This document shows, one piece after another, positions 15,580-25,800 of a stretch of DNA of 64,000 bases; the first letter of the stretch is position 1, and the number at the start of each line of letters is the position of its first letter. The translations under genes and the position numbers were made by a program. Source of the DNA: Saccharicrinis sp050589685 (GTDB taxonomy: Bacteria; Bacteroidota; Bacteroidia; Bacteroidales; Marinilabiliaceae); the NCBI RefSeq assembly GCF_050589685.1, contig NZ_JBNGOS010000004.1:184121-248120 (forward strand), written 5' to 3'. Under the pieces are notes generated by a model that searched no databases, was not told the DNA's origin, and was given only the letters and a program-made list of their open reading frames with translations.

Positions 15580-18500
15580 ATGCCCTCACCCAACGAAAAT
15601 ACAGGAACACTCGAGGCTATCTTAATGGGATTGGCCCAAATAATGGAACCTTTAAAAGATGATTTAAAGGACAACAAGGCAATCGTCTTGCTCGCTCAGC
15701 TTGGCCTGGAATTGCCCGACGCCGTAAATGGTGTTTCGGGTTTTGCCAATGCGGCCAATAAAACATTCACCGCTGCCAGCAAGCTGCCCGATTTGGTTCA
15801 GGAAGTAGTGGATGGGATAGATGCCGGTGATTACAGCAAAATTGGCGATCTGTTGCAAGCCATTATTACAACCGTTAAGGCAATCAAGGATTTGGCAGAT
15901 GCCATCAAGACTTTATCAGGTGTGTCCGGAATCCCACAAAATGAGCTCAACGAGTTTGCAGAAAAACTGCCCCGGAGATTGTTCGACTACCTGGTGGTTC
16001 GAAACCTGGAAGGTGTACCTGTGCTACCCGAAGTGTTGGAATTTGTAGGCATCATTCAACGGGAGTTGCAAAAGATTGGCTCAGAAGGCCATGGTAATGC
16101 CGAAATCAACAAGTATATTTTCGATATCAACCAGATTGGAAAATTTATCAAATCCCCACAGGATGTTCTGAAAATTTTATATCGCTGGGGCGAGAATACC
16201 TATGGCGACAGTACCCTGCTGAACGATTTGCAATCATTGCTGGGTAAAGCAGGTGTACCTGCCGTTATCGATACCGCGCCTAATCCCGACGTGTTGGATG
16301 TACTGGCTTTTGAAATTTCGCCAAAAACAGATGTTCAACCCTGGGCACTCAAAATCAGGATGGCCGAAGATGTATCTATTGATACCTCCGGTCCGATTTC
16401 GGACGGTGGTGATTGGAAACTGGAAGCATTGGCCAAAAGCGACCTGAAAGCCAGTGCGGAAATTATCATTCATCCCGACGGAAATATCGATTTTGATTCT
16501 TCCGCCGGAATAACAGGTGAGTACGGCCTTCGTTTTACCGCGGGGAAAGCCGACAATACACCTTTCATTATTTTTGGTGAAGCCGAAGGTTCCAGACTCG
16601 AGGTGGCCAAGTTTATCGTAACGGGTTCTGCCGGGTTGAATTTTGATTTGGGCAGTTCAGCCAGTGCAGCTTTTAAAGTTCTGGGAGAAATTAAGGGCGG
16701 TAAGCTTAAAGTGGATATGTCGCAAGGCGATGGATTCCTGACCCAAATACTTTCGGGCATTAAAATAGATTCCGATTTTGAAATGGGTTTCGGCTACGAC
16801 TCCAAAGAAGGATTGTTCTTTACAGGCAGTTCAACCCTCGAAATTCAACTTCCTTCACATATTGATCTGGGTCCCATTGAAATTGACGCCATCACCATAA
16901 GTATTGGCGTGGGAACAGATGGTGGTGAACTGAAAATACCTGTTGGACTAAGCGCCAACATCAAAGCCGAAATAGGCCCTATTGCTGCATCCGTTGAAGG
17001 TATCGGTTTGATCGGGAACATCAACTTCCCCGAAGATAAAACCGATAACAATCTTGGACCCGTCGATTTCGATTTGGAATTTAAACCACCTAATGGCGTG
17101 GGTTTATCTCTTGATGCCGGTGTAGTTAAAGGTGGTGGTTATCTTTACTTCGACTTTGAAAGAGAGGAATATGCCGGTGCACTGGAACTGGTATTTGCCG
17201 AGTGGATTGCACTTCGTGCCATTGGCCTCATCACCACCAAAATGCCCGATGGCTCCAAAGGATTCTCCATGATATTGATTATCACCGTGGAATTTGGTAG
17301 CGGTATCCAACTGGGTTTTGGATTTACCTTGTTGGGCGTTGGAGGAATCATCGGTGTTAACCGCATCGTAAATGTTGATCCTTTAACCGAAGGCATTAAA
17401 AACGGCTCCATAGAAAGCGTGATGTTCCCGCAGGACATTATTGCCAATGCACCGCGCATTATCAGCGATTTAAGGAAATTCTTCCCAACCATGGAAGATA
17501 CCTTCCTGATAGGCCCAATGGTGAAAATTGGCTGGGGAACACCAAATTTGCTGAGTGTGTCCATGGGAATCATCATCGAATTCCCCGAAGCGAACTTTAC
17601 GATACTTGGTATTATTAAGGTGGTTCTGCCCGATGAAGAAGCCGATATTCTTCGCTTGCAGGTAAACTTTATGGGCAGGTTGGAACCTAACAATAAACTG
17701 TTGTGGTTCTTTGCTTACCTATACGACAGCCGTGTTTTGTTTATCACACTCGAAGGCGGAATGGGACTGTTGGTTCAATGGGGCAGTCCTGCTAATTTTG
17801 TGGTGAGCGTAGGTGGGTTCCACCCCAGATACAGTCCGCCACCACTGCCATTTGGAACTATTCCGCGCATTGCGGTTAACATATTGAACCATTCCAATGC
17901 GAAGGTTCGAATAGAAGGATACTTTGCCGTCACCTCCAATTCGGTACAATTTGGAGCAAAGGTAGAGGTATACTTTGGAGTCAGTGCCTTTAATATCGAT
18001 GGTCATCTGGGATTTGACGCCCTGTTCCAATTCGATCCGTTCTTCTTCAGCTTCGGATTGTCCATGAGCCTGAGCGTGAAAGTATTTGGCGTAGGTTTAT
18101 TCAGCGTAGGGTTCAGCGGGTTGTTGGAAGGTCCTACTCCCTGGCATATCGAAGGAAAAGGAAAGATATCCTTGCTATTCTTCAAAATTAAAGTACCATT
18201 CAGTAAAACATGGGGCGACGAGGAAAATACCAAACTCGATCCAATAGAGGTATTCCCGTTATTGGAGAAAGAATTGGCGGCACTAACCAACTGGGAAGCC
18301 AAACTGCCTTCAACAAGCCATGTTTCGGTTACCTTGCGTCAACTGGGCGAAAGCGATAGCGATCAGCTCGTATTGCACCCTGTTGGTAAATTGTTGATCA
18401 GCCAACGAAAAGTACCGTTGAATTTTAAAATCGACAAAGTAGGAAATCAGAAACCTACAGATACCAACAAAATGTTTGTTGATGCCCAAATTCAAGGTGG

Positions 18501-19047
18501 AGGACCGTTGGGAACAAGTGTGGTGAAAGAGGAATTTGCTATTGGGCAATATAAACAATTGGATGATTCCAAACGCCTGTCCAGTCCAGGTTACGAGCCT
18601 CTGGAAAGTGGATTGGAGGTAGCTGTTGAAGGAGATCAGCTTAAAACCAGCATGGCCACCAAACGTGTTATCCGGTACGAAACCAACATCATCGATAATA
18701 ACTTTAAAAAATTCATCCGAAGACCATTCTACTTGTATTTCCGTATTCAGTTCACTTTGCTGTTTAAATTATTGTTTGGTCATTTCATTAAGGGCAGTGC
18801 GGTTGCACAGGCAACAGTCTCCATGCAAACAAAAAAACGCATGCAGCCTTACGATGAAAAAATAGAAGTGAAAGCAAACGAATATTCAGTGGCCTTTAAC
18901 GAGGACAACACTGCCGTAGATCCTGCAGTATCGTTCACCAGTCAAGCCGAGGCGGACCAATTTATGAACGATCAGATCCAAAACAACCCTGCTTTAGCCA
19001 GTCAATTACACGTGATTCCGAACACCGAATTAAACATTGTAGCATGA
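15580..19047 (+). CDS. DUF6603-type giant protein (1155 aa)
   Basis: Large protein of 1155 aa whose central part matches the DUF6603 family: GVGGIIGVNRIVNVDPLTEG, FPQDIIANAPRIISDLRKFF, GPMVKIGWGTP, and GGFHPRYSPPPLPFG are landmarks. Residues ~1-230 are helical (possible coiled coil), ~230-900 are built of many short strands with alternating hydrophobics (GLSLDAGVVKGGGYLYF and similar repeats), and the end is mixed. No signal peptide is seen. The start follows the protease stop by 5 bp and the stop overlaps the next start by 4 bp (ATGA), so the proteins are made in step. DUF6603 proteins have no known function. The beta-rich repeats suggest a structural or shell role; this is inference. Confidence 0.75.
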   Translation: MPSPNENTGTLEAILMGLAQIMEPLKDDLKDNKAIVLLAQLGLELPDAVNGVSGFANAANKTFTAASKLPDLVQEVVDGIDAGDYSKIGDLLQAIITTVKAIKDLADAIKTLSGVSGIPQNELNEFAEKLPRRLFDYLVVRNLEGVPVLPEVLEFVGIIQRELQKIGSEGHGNAEINKYIFDINQIGKFIKSPQDVLKILYRWGENTYGDSTLLNDLQSLLGKAGVPAVIDTAPNPDVLDVLAFEISPKTDVQPWALKIRMAEDVSIDTSGPISDGGDWKLEALAKSDLKASAEIIIHPDGNIDFDSSAGITGEYGLRFTAGKADNTPFIIFGEAEGSRLEVAKFIVTGSAGLNFDLGSSASAAFKVLGEIKGGKLKVDMSQGDGFLTQILSGIKIDSDFEMGFGYDSKEGLFFTGSSTLEIQLPSHIDLGPIEIDAITISIGVGTDGGELKIPVGLSANIKAEIGPIAASVEGIGLIGNINFPEDKTDNNLGPVDFDLEFKPPNGVGLSLDAGVVKGGGYLYFDFEREEYAGALELVFAEWIALRAIGLITTKMPDGSKGFSMILIITVEFGSGIQLGFGFTLLGVGGIIGVNRIVNVDPLTEGIKNGSIESVMFPQDIIANAPRIISDLRKFFPTMEDTFLIGPMVKIGWGTPNLLSVSMGIIIEFPEANFTILGIIKVVLPDEEADILRLQVNFMGRLEPNNKLLWFFAYLYDSRVLFITLEGGMGLLVQWGSPANFVVSVGGFHPRYSPPPLPFGTIPRIAVNILNHSNAKVRIEGYFAVTSNSVQFGAKVEVYFGVSAFNIDGHLGFDALFQFDPFFFSFGLSMSLSVKVFGVGLFSVGFSGLLEGPTPWHIEGKGKISLLFFKIKVPFSKTWGDEENTKLDPIEVFPLLEKELAALTNWEAKLPSTSHVSVTLRQLGESDSDQLVLHPVGKLLISQRKVPLNFKIDKVGNQKPTDTNKMFVDAQIQGGGPLGTSVVKEEFAIGQYKQLDDSKRLSSPGYEPLESGLEVAVEGDQLKTSMATKRVIRYETNIIDNNFKKFIRRPFYLYFRIQFTLLFKLLFGHFIKGSAVAQATVSMQTKKRMQPYDEKIEVKANEYSVAFNEDNTAVDPAVSFTSQAEADQFMNDQIQNNPALASQLHVIPNTELNIVA

Positions 19048-22000
19048 GTAATATAGCCACATATACTTTTATACCCTGGGTAAGGGAAGGTATCGCCAAT
19101 CAAATTGGTGGACAATCGGGTGTGCGAGCAACCATTCCCGTAGAATTAAAGATCAGCGGAGATGGAGTTGACGGCAGTACGGTAAATCGTCCTTCCATTG
19201 TTAAGGACATTCAAATTTATGGACCTGGAGATATCACGGGTCTCGATCCCAGGACGATTATTAAGGTGGATCCGGAACCCAATTTGTCTAATTTTGAACC
19301 CAACTACCTGCCCTATATCGATTTTTACGATGAGGACTTGCCTTGGCGTTATTCTCCCGTCAGTCCGTCAAACCATCGCTTGACGCCCTGGATTATGCTA
19401 GTGGTTTTAAAGGATGATGAATTTAGCAATGGCAAAAACGTTAAAGACAGGCCTCTGCCTTATATACTGCCCAAAGCTGGAGCCAAACTTCCACCTCCGT
19501 CGCAACTGTGGGCATGGGCACATGTGCATATCAACAAGGATTTGCTGGGTGAGGATAGTGAAGATAACGAGATAGTACGCTCCACGGATGCGGCAGGTAT
19601 TCAATCGGATTTAGTGAGTACCCTCAATTCCAATCCCGATAACGGTTTTGCCCGTATAATGTGTCCTCGCAAGCTCGAAGCCAACGTGAATTATCATGCT
19701 TTTTTGGTGCCTTCTTTCGAAAGTGGACGATTGGCTGGTGTAGGACAAGACCCAAGCACTGCCGCTTCACACGATACACCAGCATGGACCGATAGTGTTC
19801 TCCCCACCGAGTTACCATATTATCACCGTTGGGGTTTTAAAACAGGAACCAAAGGTGATTTCGAATACCTGGTCCGCCTCCTTAAACCGCAACCCATCGA
19901 CAAGAGGGTAGGAACACGGGATATGGATGTTCAGAAACCAGGTGCCAACATCAAGGGAATTACTGACGCTCCCGATGCCACAGAAGAACAGAAACTGGGC
20001 GGCATACTAAAATTGGGTGGCGCCTTAAAAATCCCTGATATATTTTACGATCACGATTCCGATGAATATAAAGACATCGTAAAATACAGAAACTGGGCAA
20101 CACTGAACGGAACACAGGCTTATCCTCATCCGTTCCAAAGCGACCTGGCATCGTTTATCAACCTGACCGATTCCTATGAAGAAGAAAGTGCTCTGGACGC
20201 AAATACCCATGCGAACATAACCGAGGAACAAACAGCTACAGATAAGGAAAACGAGTTTGGTTACGACCAAAACCCCGATCCGTTAATTACAGCACCATTA
20301 TATGCACGCTGGCATTCGCTGAGTAAGCGATTATTAAAGACCCAGGATGGTTCTGACATCTCACCCAACGATAATTGGGTGCATGAACTTAACCTCGATC
20401 CCCGATGGCGCTCGGCTGCCGGTTTTGGAACAAAGGTGGTACAAGAAAACCAGGAAGACTATATGCAATCCGCCTGGGAACAAGTTGGTGACATCCTAAA
20501 ATCCAATAAGCTCATCCAATATGCACAACTTTCAAAAGAAGTCAGCAGTGTTTGGTACGATACCCATTTGGGCTCAATTCAAAGTTCTACTCCCGACAGA
20601 TGGCTCAGCGTATCCGCGCCAATGCACAAAAGGATTTTAAAAGATGTAAGCTATCATAACGGCGATCAGACTACTCTAAAAAAAGCAACCGCATTTTACG
20701 AGGTTAAGCAAAGTAATGTTCCACAGGTTACTATTTCAACATCCTTCAGGAAGTTTACCAGGCCCAGGGGGATATTGATGAAACGTTTCAACTTTGATGA
20801 TACGATCAATGTAAATAATATCATCTCCCGAATAAATAAAAACGAGGTGAGTGCAGCACCTCCAAGGATTGCTCCTCCTATATTGAGTGAACATGAAAAA
20901 CTGCATGAGGAAGTGCGGCCAACCAATATACCAGATATTATTCTGCAGTTGATTAAAAAATATGAATGGCTAAAATGGGTTCCTTTTGCCATCGCATTGC
21001 TGCTGATTATAATATTCTATTTTATACTGGGAACAAATGTGCCTTATTATGCCACGATAGTGGCCATTATTGGAGCTATGTTCTACTTGTTTAGATTATT
21101 GAACAAATGGGATTTAAGCGTGGATGCTTCCGAAGTGGTTCAACCGGAAAACAAGACACCCGATAGTGTGGATGACTGGCCCAGACGACCTGAATTTAAA
21201 ATATCGCTGGACGGCACTTACACTTCGTCGCGAGTAGGTCTTCAGGACAGCAAGGAAGCAGAAGCATTTAAAACCGGTACGAAAGATGCCTATACCCTCG
21301 TGCAAGAATCTATTGCGGCCAGCGTTCCCACCGTGAAACCCGAACTTGATATTGCAGGTATTAATACATCGGTATACGATAGTTTACAACCTGAAACTAC
21401 CATTCCAAAGTGGGTGTGGGGTAAGGTGTTGATTCCGTGGAGGATAAAAGAGCAGTTAAAAGAAACCTTTGTGCCCGCTATGGCCTATCCCGAGATAGAT
21501 TTGCCTATGTACAAACCGTTGACCGAATACTCGGCAGAACTATTCTTGCCCAATATCAATTTCGTGGCGCAAAACAGTATTTCATTGCTGGAAACTAATC
21601 AGCCATTTATTGAATCGTATATGGTAGGGTTGAACCATGAGTTTGCACGTGAGTTGTTATGGCGCGAGTACCCAACAGACCAACGGGGAAGTTATTTCAG
21701 ACAGTTTTGGGAAGCCATAGGTTATTTAGATAGGGAGGGCTTAAGTGAAGAAGAATTAAAGGAGAAATTAAGAGATATTCCACCTGTTCATCTTTGGTCG
21801 AAGTATAGTGATTTAGGTGACCACGACCATCGGGAAGAACCTGGTGATAACGAAGAAGAAGTGGTATTGGTGATCAGAGGCGAGCTGCTTAAGAAATACC
21901 CTAATGCAGTTATCTATGCCCATAAGGCTGTATGGAGAGATGAAGACGGGAATCCTGTGACTGATGAAGCGGATAAGGACAAGATTGATCCAAAACAGGA

Positions 22001-22568
22001 AAGAGATCTGTGGCCGTTGACGGACACCGAACAAAACAACCCTCCATCAGACATTGTGAAAACGCCATTGTACGAGGCCAAGGTAAGCCCCGATATCCAT
22101 TTCTTCGGATTCGACTTAACCACATGCGAAGCCAAGGGGGGTACCGGAGATGAAAGTATAGAAGTGGATCCCCGCTGCGCAAGTAATGGAATAACCTGGG
22201 ACGATCCGGGTTGGTTCTTCGTCATCAAAGAACGTCCGGGAGAACCTAGATTTGGGCTTGATATTGGAGGCGAAACCAGTAATGTAGAGGGCAATAAAAT
22301 AGAACTTTGGAATGATCTAAGCTGGACTGATATTACACCTGCTGTCGCCGATGGAGGATTTATTCAAATTACAAATCAAACCCCGACTATTACAGCCGAT
22401 CAGGATTTGGAATTACCCGAAGACGCTGAAAAAGAAGAACAGCAAAGCGAAGACATGGGAATCATTTGGAACAAGGACATGAGCTCAGCCGATTTGGCAT
22501 ATATCCTTTACCAGGTACCTGTTTTGGTAGCTGTGCATGCAACAGAAATGTTGCCGAATACGGATTAA
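19044..22568 (+). CDS. Uncharacterised giant protein with internal two-TM hairpin (1174 aa)
   Basis: Protein of 1174 aa with no recognised Pfam-type function. From memory, FIPWVREGIANQI at the N-terminus and the helix AWEQVGDILKSNKLIQYAQLSKEVS (approximate, residues ~475-500) recur in unannotated large proteins of several phyla, so it belongs to a widespread unnamed family. Two adjacent hydrophobic segments at ~643-690 (WVPFAIALLLIIIFYFIL, then a second of similar size) form a membrane hairpin in the middle. The C-terminus ends in DLAYILYQVPVLVAVHA. It overlaps the DUF6603 gene by 4 bp and precedes the 1907-aa gene across a 245-bp gap. There is no signal peptide and no catalytic motif that I can see. 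Confidence 0.7.
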   Translation: MSNIATYTFIPWVREGIANQIGGQSGVRATIPVELKISGDGVDGSTVNRPSIVKDIQIYGPGDITGLDPRTIIKVDPEPNLSNFEPNYLPYIDFYDEDLPWRYSPVSPSNHRLTPWIMLVVLKDDEFSNGKNVKDRPLPYILPKAGAKLPPPSQLWAWAHVHINKDLLGEDSEDNEIVRSTDAAGIQSDLVSTLNSNPDNGFARIMCPRKLEANVNYHAFLVPSFESGRLAGVGQDPSTAASHDTPAWTDSVLPTELPYYHRWGFKTGTKGDFEYLVRLLKPQPIDKRVGTRDMDVQKPGANIKGITDAPDATEEQKLGGILKLGGALKIPDIFYDHDSDEYKDIVKYRNWATLNGTQAYPHPFQSDLASFINLTDSYEEESALDANTHANITEEQTATDKENEFGYDQNPDPLITAPLYARWHSLSKRLLKTQDGSDISPNDNWVHELNLDPRWRSAAGFGTKVVQENQEDYMQSAWEQVGDILKSNKLIQYAQLSKEVSSVWYDTHLGSIQSSTPDRWLSVSAPMHKRILKDVSYHNGDQTTLKKATAFYEVKQSNVPQVTISTSFRKFTRPRGILMKRFNFDDTINVNNIISRINKNEVSAAPPRIAPPILSEHEKLHEEVRPTNIPDIILQLIKKYEWLKWVPFAIALLLIIIFYFILGTNVPYYATIVAIIGAMFYLFRLLNKWDLSVDASEVVQPENKTPDSVDDWPRRPEFKISLDGTYTSSRVGLQDSKEAEAFKTGTKDAYTLVQESIAASVPTVKPELDIAGINTSVYDSLQPETTIPKWVWGKVLIPWRIKEQLKETFVPAMAYPEIDLPMYKPLTEYSAELFLPNINFVAQNSISLLETNQPFIESYMVGLNHEFARELLWREYPTDQRGSYFRQFWEAIGYLDREGLSEEELKEKLRDIPPVHLWSKYSDLGDHDHREEPGDNEEEVVLVIRGELLKKYPNAVIYAHKAVWRDEDGNPVTDEADKDKIDPKQERDLWPLTDTEQNNPPSDIVKTPLYEAKVSPDIHFFGFDLTTCEAKGGTGDESIEVDPRCASNGITWDDPGWFFVIKERPGEPRFGLDIGGETSNVEGNKIELWNDLSWTDITPAVADGGFIQITNQTPTITADQDLELPEDAEKEEQQSEDMGIIWNKDMSSADLAYILYQVPVLVAVHATEMLPNTD

Positions 22569-22813
22569 AAGAGCGGAGAACGATGAGTGGAGATCATAGC
22601 GATGAGATAAGTGAGGAGAGTCGCAAGTGAGCAAAGTTCAAGAACCTCAACATGCTTATCGTATGCTGGTGTTTGTAATAGTTATTATCATTTAAAATTC
22701 GTGTAATTCGAAACATTCGTGTTAATATAAAGCAGTTTTGCTGTTTTTTAATCTGTTTAATCTGAATAACCTGCCCGTCGACTGACGGGTCTGTGGATAA
22801 AAAATAAGAAACT
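22569..22813. other. 245-bp gap inside the giant-protein operon
   Basis: The only long gap in the operon. It holds a perfect hairpin CCCGTC/GACGGG (about 22777-22792) 20 bp before the next start, a weak AGCA/TGCT hairpin followed by GTTTTTT (22735-22752), and AT-rich repeats of the TTCGTGT type. It could be an internal promoter or attenuator that sets the level of the last two genes, or simply repeat debris. Confidence 0.4.
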
Positions 22814-25800
22814 ATGGCAGAATTTAATGAAGCCCGGGAAGCTTTGAGAGCAATACAAAACACTATTGCCACAGAGCAAAAAGTTATATTTCACGATAAG
22901 GAACGGCTCAAAAAACTCGACGAGCAAAAGAAAAATGTGGTTCGTGTCTATACCGAGCAAAGTACGCATTATAAAAAGATTGTTGCCGCCGAACGCAGCC
23001 TGAAAGCTTCTATTGCCGGTCAGCAAGCCGAACTGAATGCCATGGCCTCGGAAAAGCTGGAAGCCATCAAAGCGTTTCAGGCCTTTACCGATCCCCGAAA
23101 AAACATGGGTTTCCTAAACGACCAAACACCCATTCTTATGTTCCCTGTTCGACTGGAAACCCGTTTTAAAAAAGTGGAAGGTGACGGCGGTGAAATCCCT
23201 CAACTTTGGGTCAGGGTATTTCCCGACGAATGCTCTATCGACACCTTTGACGTAACCCTCAGCGAAAGCGAAGTGGAAAAAGCCAAAGAATACTGGATCA
23301 ACATTTGGCAGGCCGGTATACCTGCCACTGAAGATCTCAACGAGTTTGTAAAAAACAAACACCGGGGTGCCTGGCAAAAACTGATGGGGCATTTTAATGC
23401 GGGCCGATCCTATTATCTGACTACCGCTTATAAACCTGTGGGCGAAGATTTAATTCCGCCAAGAGAAAGCGAATCGGACGTGATATTGGTTATTTCAACC
23501 TATAACCTTCCTTCCGAAGCGCATCAAGATGCCTTAAAAAAATATTGGGCGGCTTTTTATCTTGCCTTCGGCGATGGTGAATCCATTAAAAAAGCTTTTG
23601 ATGATTTCTCTACTGAGATAGGTTCAACTGACGAAGCCGCACAACAACTCCTTACGCAATATACGCCGGCCAATATAAAGGAAAAACCAACTGTAGAAGA
23701 ACCTGGCGTGGTGGTTTCGTTTATAGAATTTGAAGCCCCTCAAGATACCGACTCCAAAATAAATGCCTGGACCCAGGCGGCCGAAGTACGTACTTTTCCC
23801 GAAAGGTTTGTGTTGCTGGGCTACCAGAACGACTCCCAAACCCCGACGGTCAATCAAATCGGGAATTTGATACCCGATCCGTTAATTGTTGGGCCTGATA
23901 CGCGCGACGATATTGAAGAAGTGCTCCGGGATTCTTATGGCGAAGGATTTGATGCGCTCAGCGACGACGAAAAGGCTGTTAAATATATAGAATACCTCTC
24001 GCAACAGGCAGAAACCAAATGGCTGTTTAATTTTGACGAGGCCGTGAACATGGGATTGGGATTTAAGGTGAACCTGACTCCCGATCAATATAGCAGAGGA
24101 TTTAGCAGGCTTTTTGTAATTGGTATTAAAATGGGTGCCAACAGCAACGATGGGCAGCAATTGATCGAAGAATTATTTAAAAACCATCAGTTTGGCGATA
24201 ATACTTTCTCTATTCTACCACAAGGAACACCTACCAACAATACCGAAGATGAAGGCTCGGGCTATTCCATTGAAGAAGATCCCGATGAGGCTTATGATCG
24301 TTACTTTGGACAGGATAAGCCCGATGATCCCTACGAACGCTTAACCAGAAAAGACGGCAGGTGGCTCGCCAATATGTTGGGTATTGATGTATATAATTCC
24401 GGACTTAACCTGGCCGAAAATTATTACCATACCGATCAGTGCGAGGCCAGCGCTATGCATACCGCACTTTGGAATGCCACCATAGGTTATTATATGGAGA
24501 GCATGTTGACACCTGTGGCTTCAGACTGGGAATTGGACCGATTGCGATGGTTTCTGATACATTATGTAAGCGGAAGGGGTAAAGTGCCTTCTATCCGAAT
24601 AGATGACCAACCTTACGGAATATTGCCCGTTACCACTTTCAGGGATTATAAATTTATGGAACAGCGAGACATGATTGGTCGGGCATATTCCGATGACTAC
24701 CCCACCTTGCTCAATATATATAACGTACTTAAAATTGTAAAAGAGGATTGGAGAACCCATCTAAGCAAGGTGGCCCATGTGGGCAAGGATGGCGATGCGC
24801 ACCAAATTCTGCTCGAAGCATTGGGTTTGCATGCCTCATCGGTGGAATACGACCGACGGGTAGCGGATAGCCTGTATGCCAACTACAATGCCATGCTCAT
24901 GCACGGTCAGGAATTCGATATTGAAAAAATAGAAGGTATTTACAGGGCTTTTGGATTGCTTCACCTGAGTCATCTGGGCTACAATCACGATTATAAAAAC
25001 AACCCTAAAATACCCATTCTCGAAAAATCGTTTTTGGGTGATGCCCACGATTTGGACAAGCATGTGGTGGACGATACCCCATTATCCGAGAAGAACCCGA
25101 TCAGACCATATACCGAAGATGATAAAAACTACATCTACTGGCTGATTGAGAAAGCACAAAATAACCATCGGGATATCAAGGATCAAAAAGGATTTAAGGA
25201 CAATGATCGTCCCATTGCCTTATTGTATGATATGTTACGACATGCCATGAACCTGGAGTTCGGAAATACCGCCCTACGGCTTTATGTGAATGCCGAACTG
25301 GTTACCCGGCAAGAAGCTTCTATAATGCGCATTGATGCCGACTTTATGGGCGTTCGGGAAAACACCAGCGTATTGGAAAGCAAATGGGACATTATTTATC
25401 GGGAGGAGCCCAATATTAACGACAATGGGGTAATGATAGCCGATCATATTTCTGAATTAGTCAGAACCGCCACTGCCGATCCTTCGGTAAGATATTTACA
25501 GGAGGTATTAAAATCACTGGACCATTTGAAAGATGTGCCCACTGCCCGATTGGAACGTCTGTTTGCAGAACATATAGATTGTTGCTCTTACCGATTGGAT
25601 GCCTGGTTGATGGCCTTTGTTCACCTTCAGTTGGAATATATGCGTTTTGGTGGCGAAAGCAACGAATCTGATCCATCGGATGGAATATATATTGGCGCTT
25701 ACGGATTGGTGGAGGACCTAAAGCCTGAAAACAAACAACTTAGTCCGGCCGACATTGATGAAGATCTGGTAAATATATTTGGAAGCGATTCTATGATCGA

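Noticed and set aside
17145..17693. 182-codon minus-strand frame inside the DUF6603 gene
   Set aside because: Shadow of the plus-strand gene: composition mirrors its codon use, and there is no start context or known domain.
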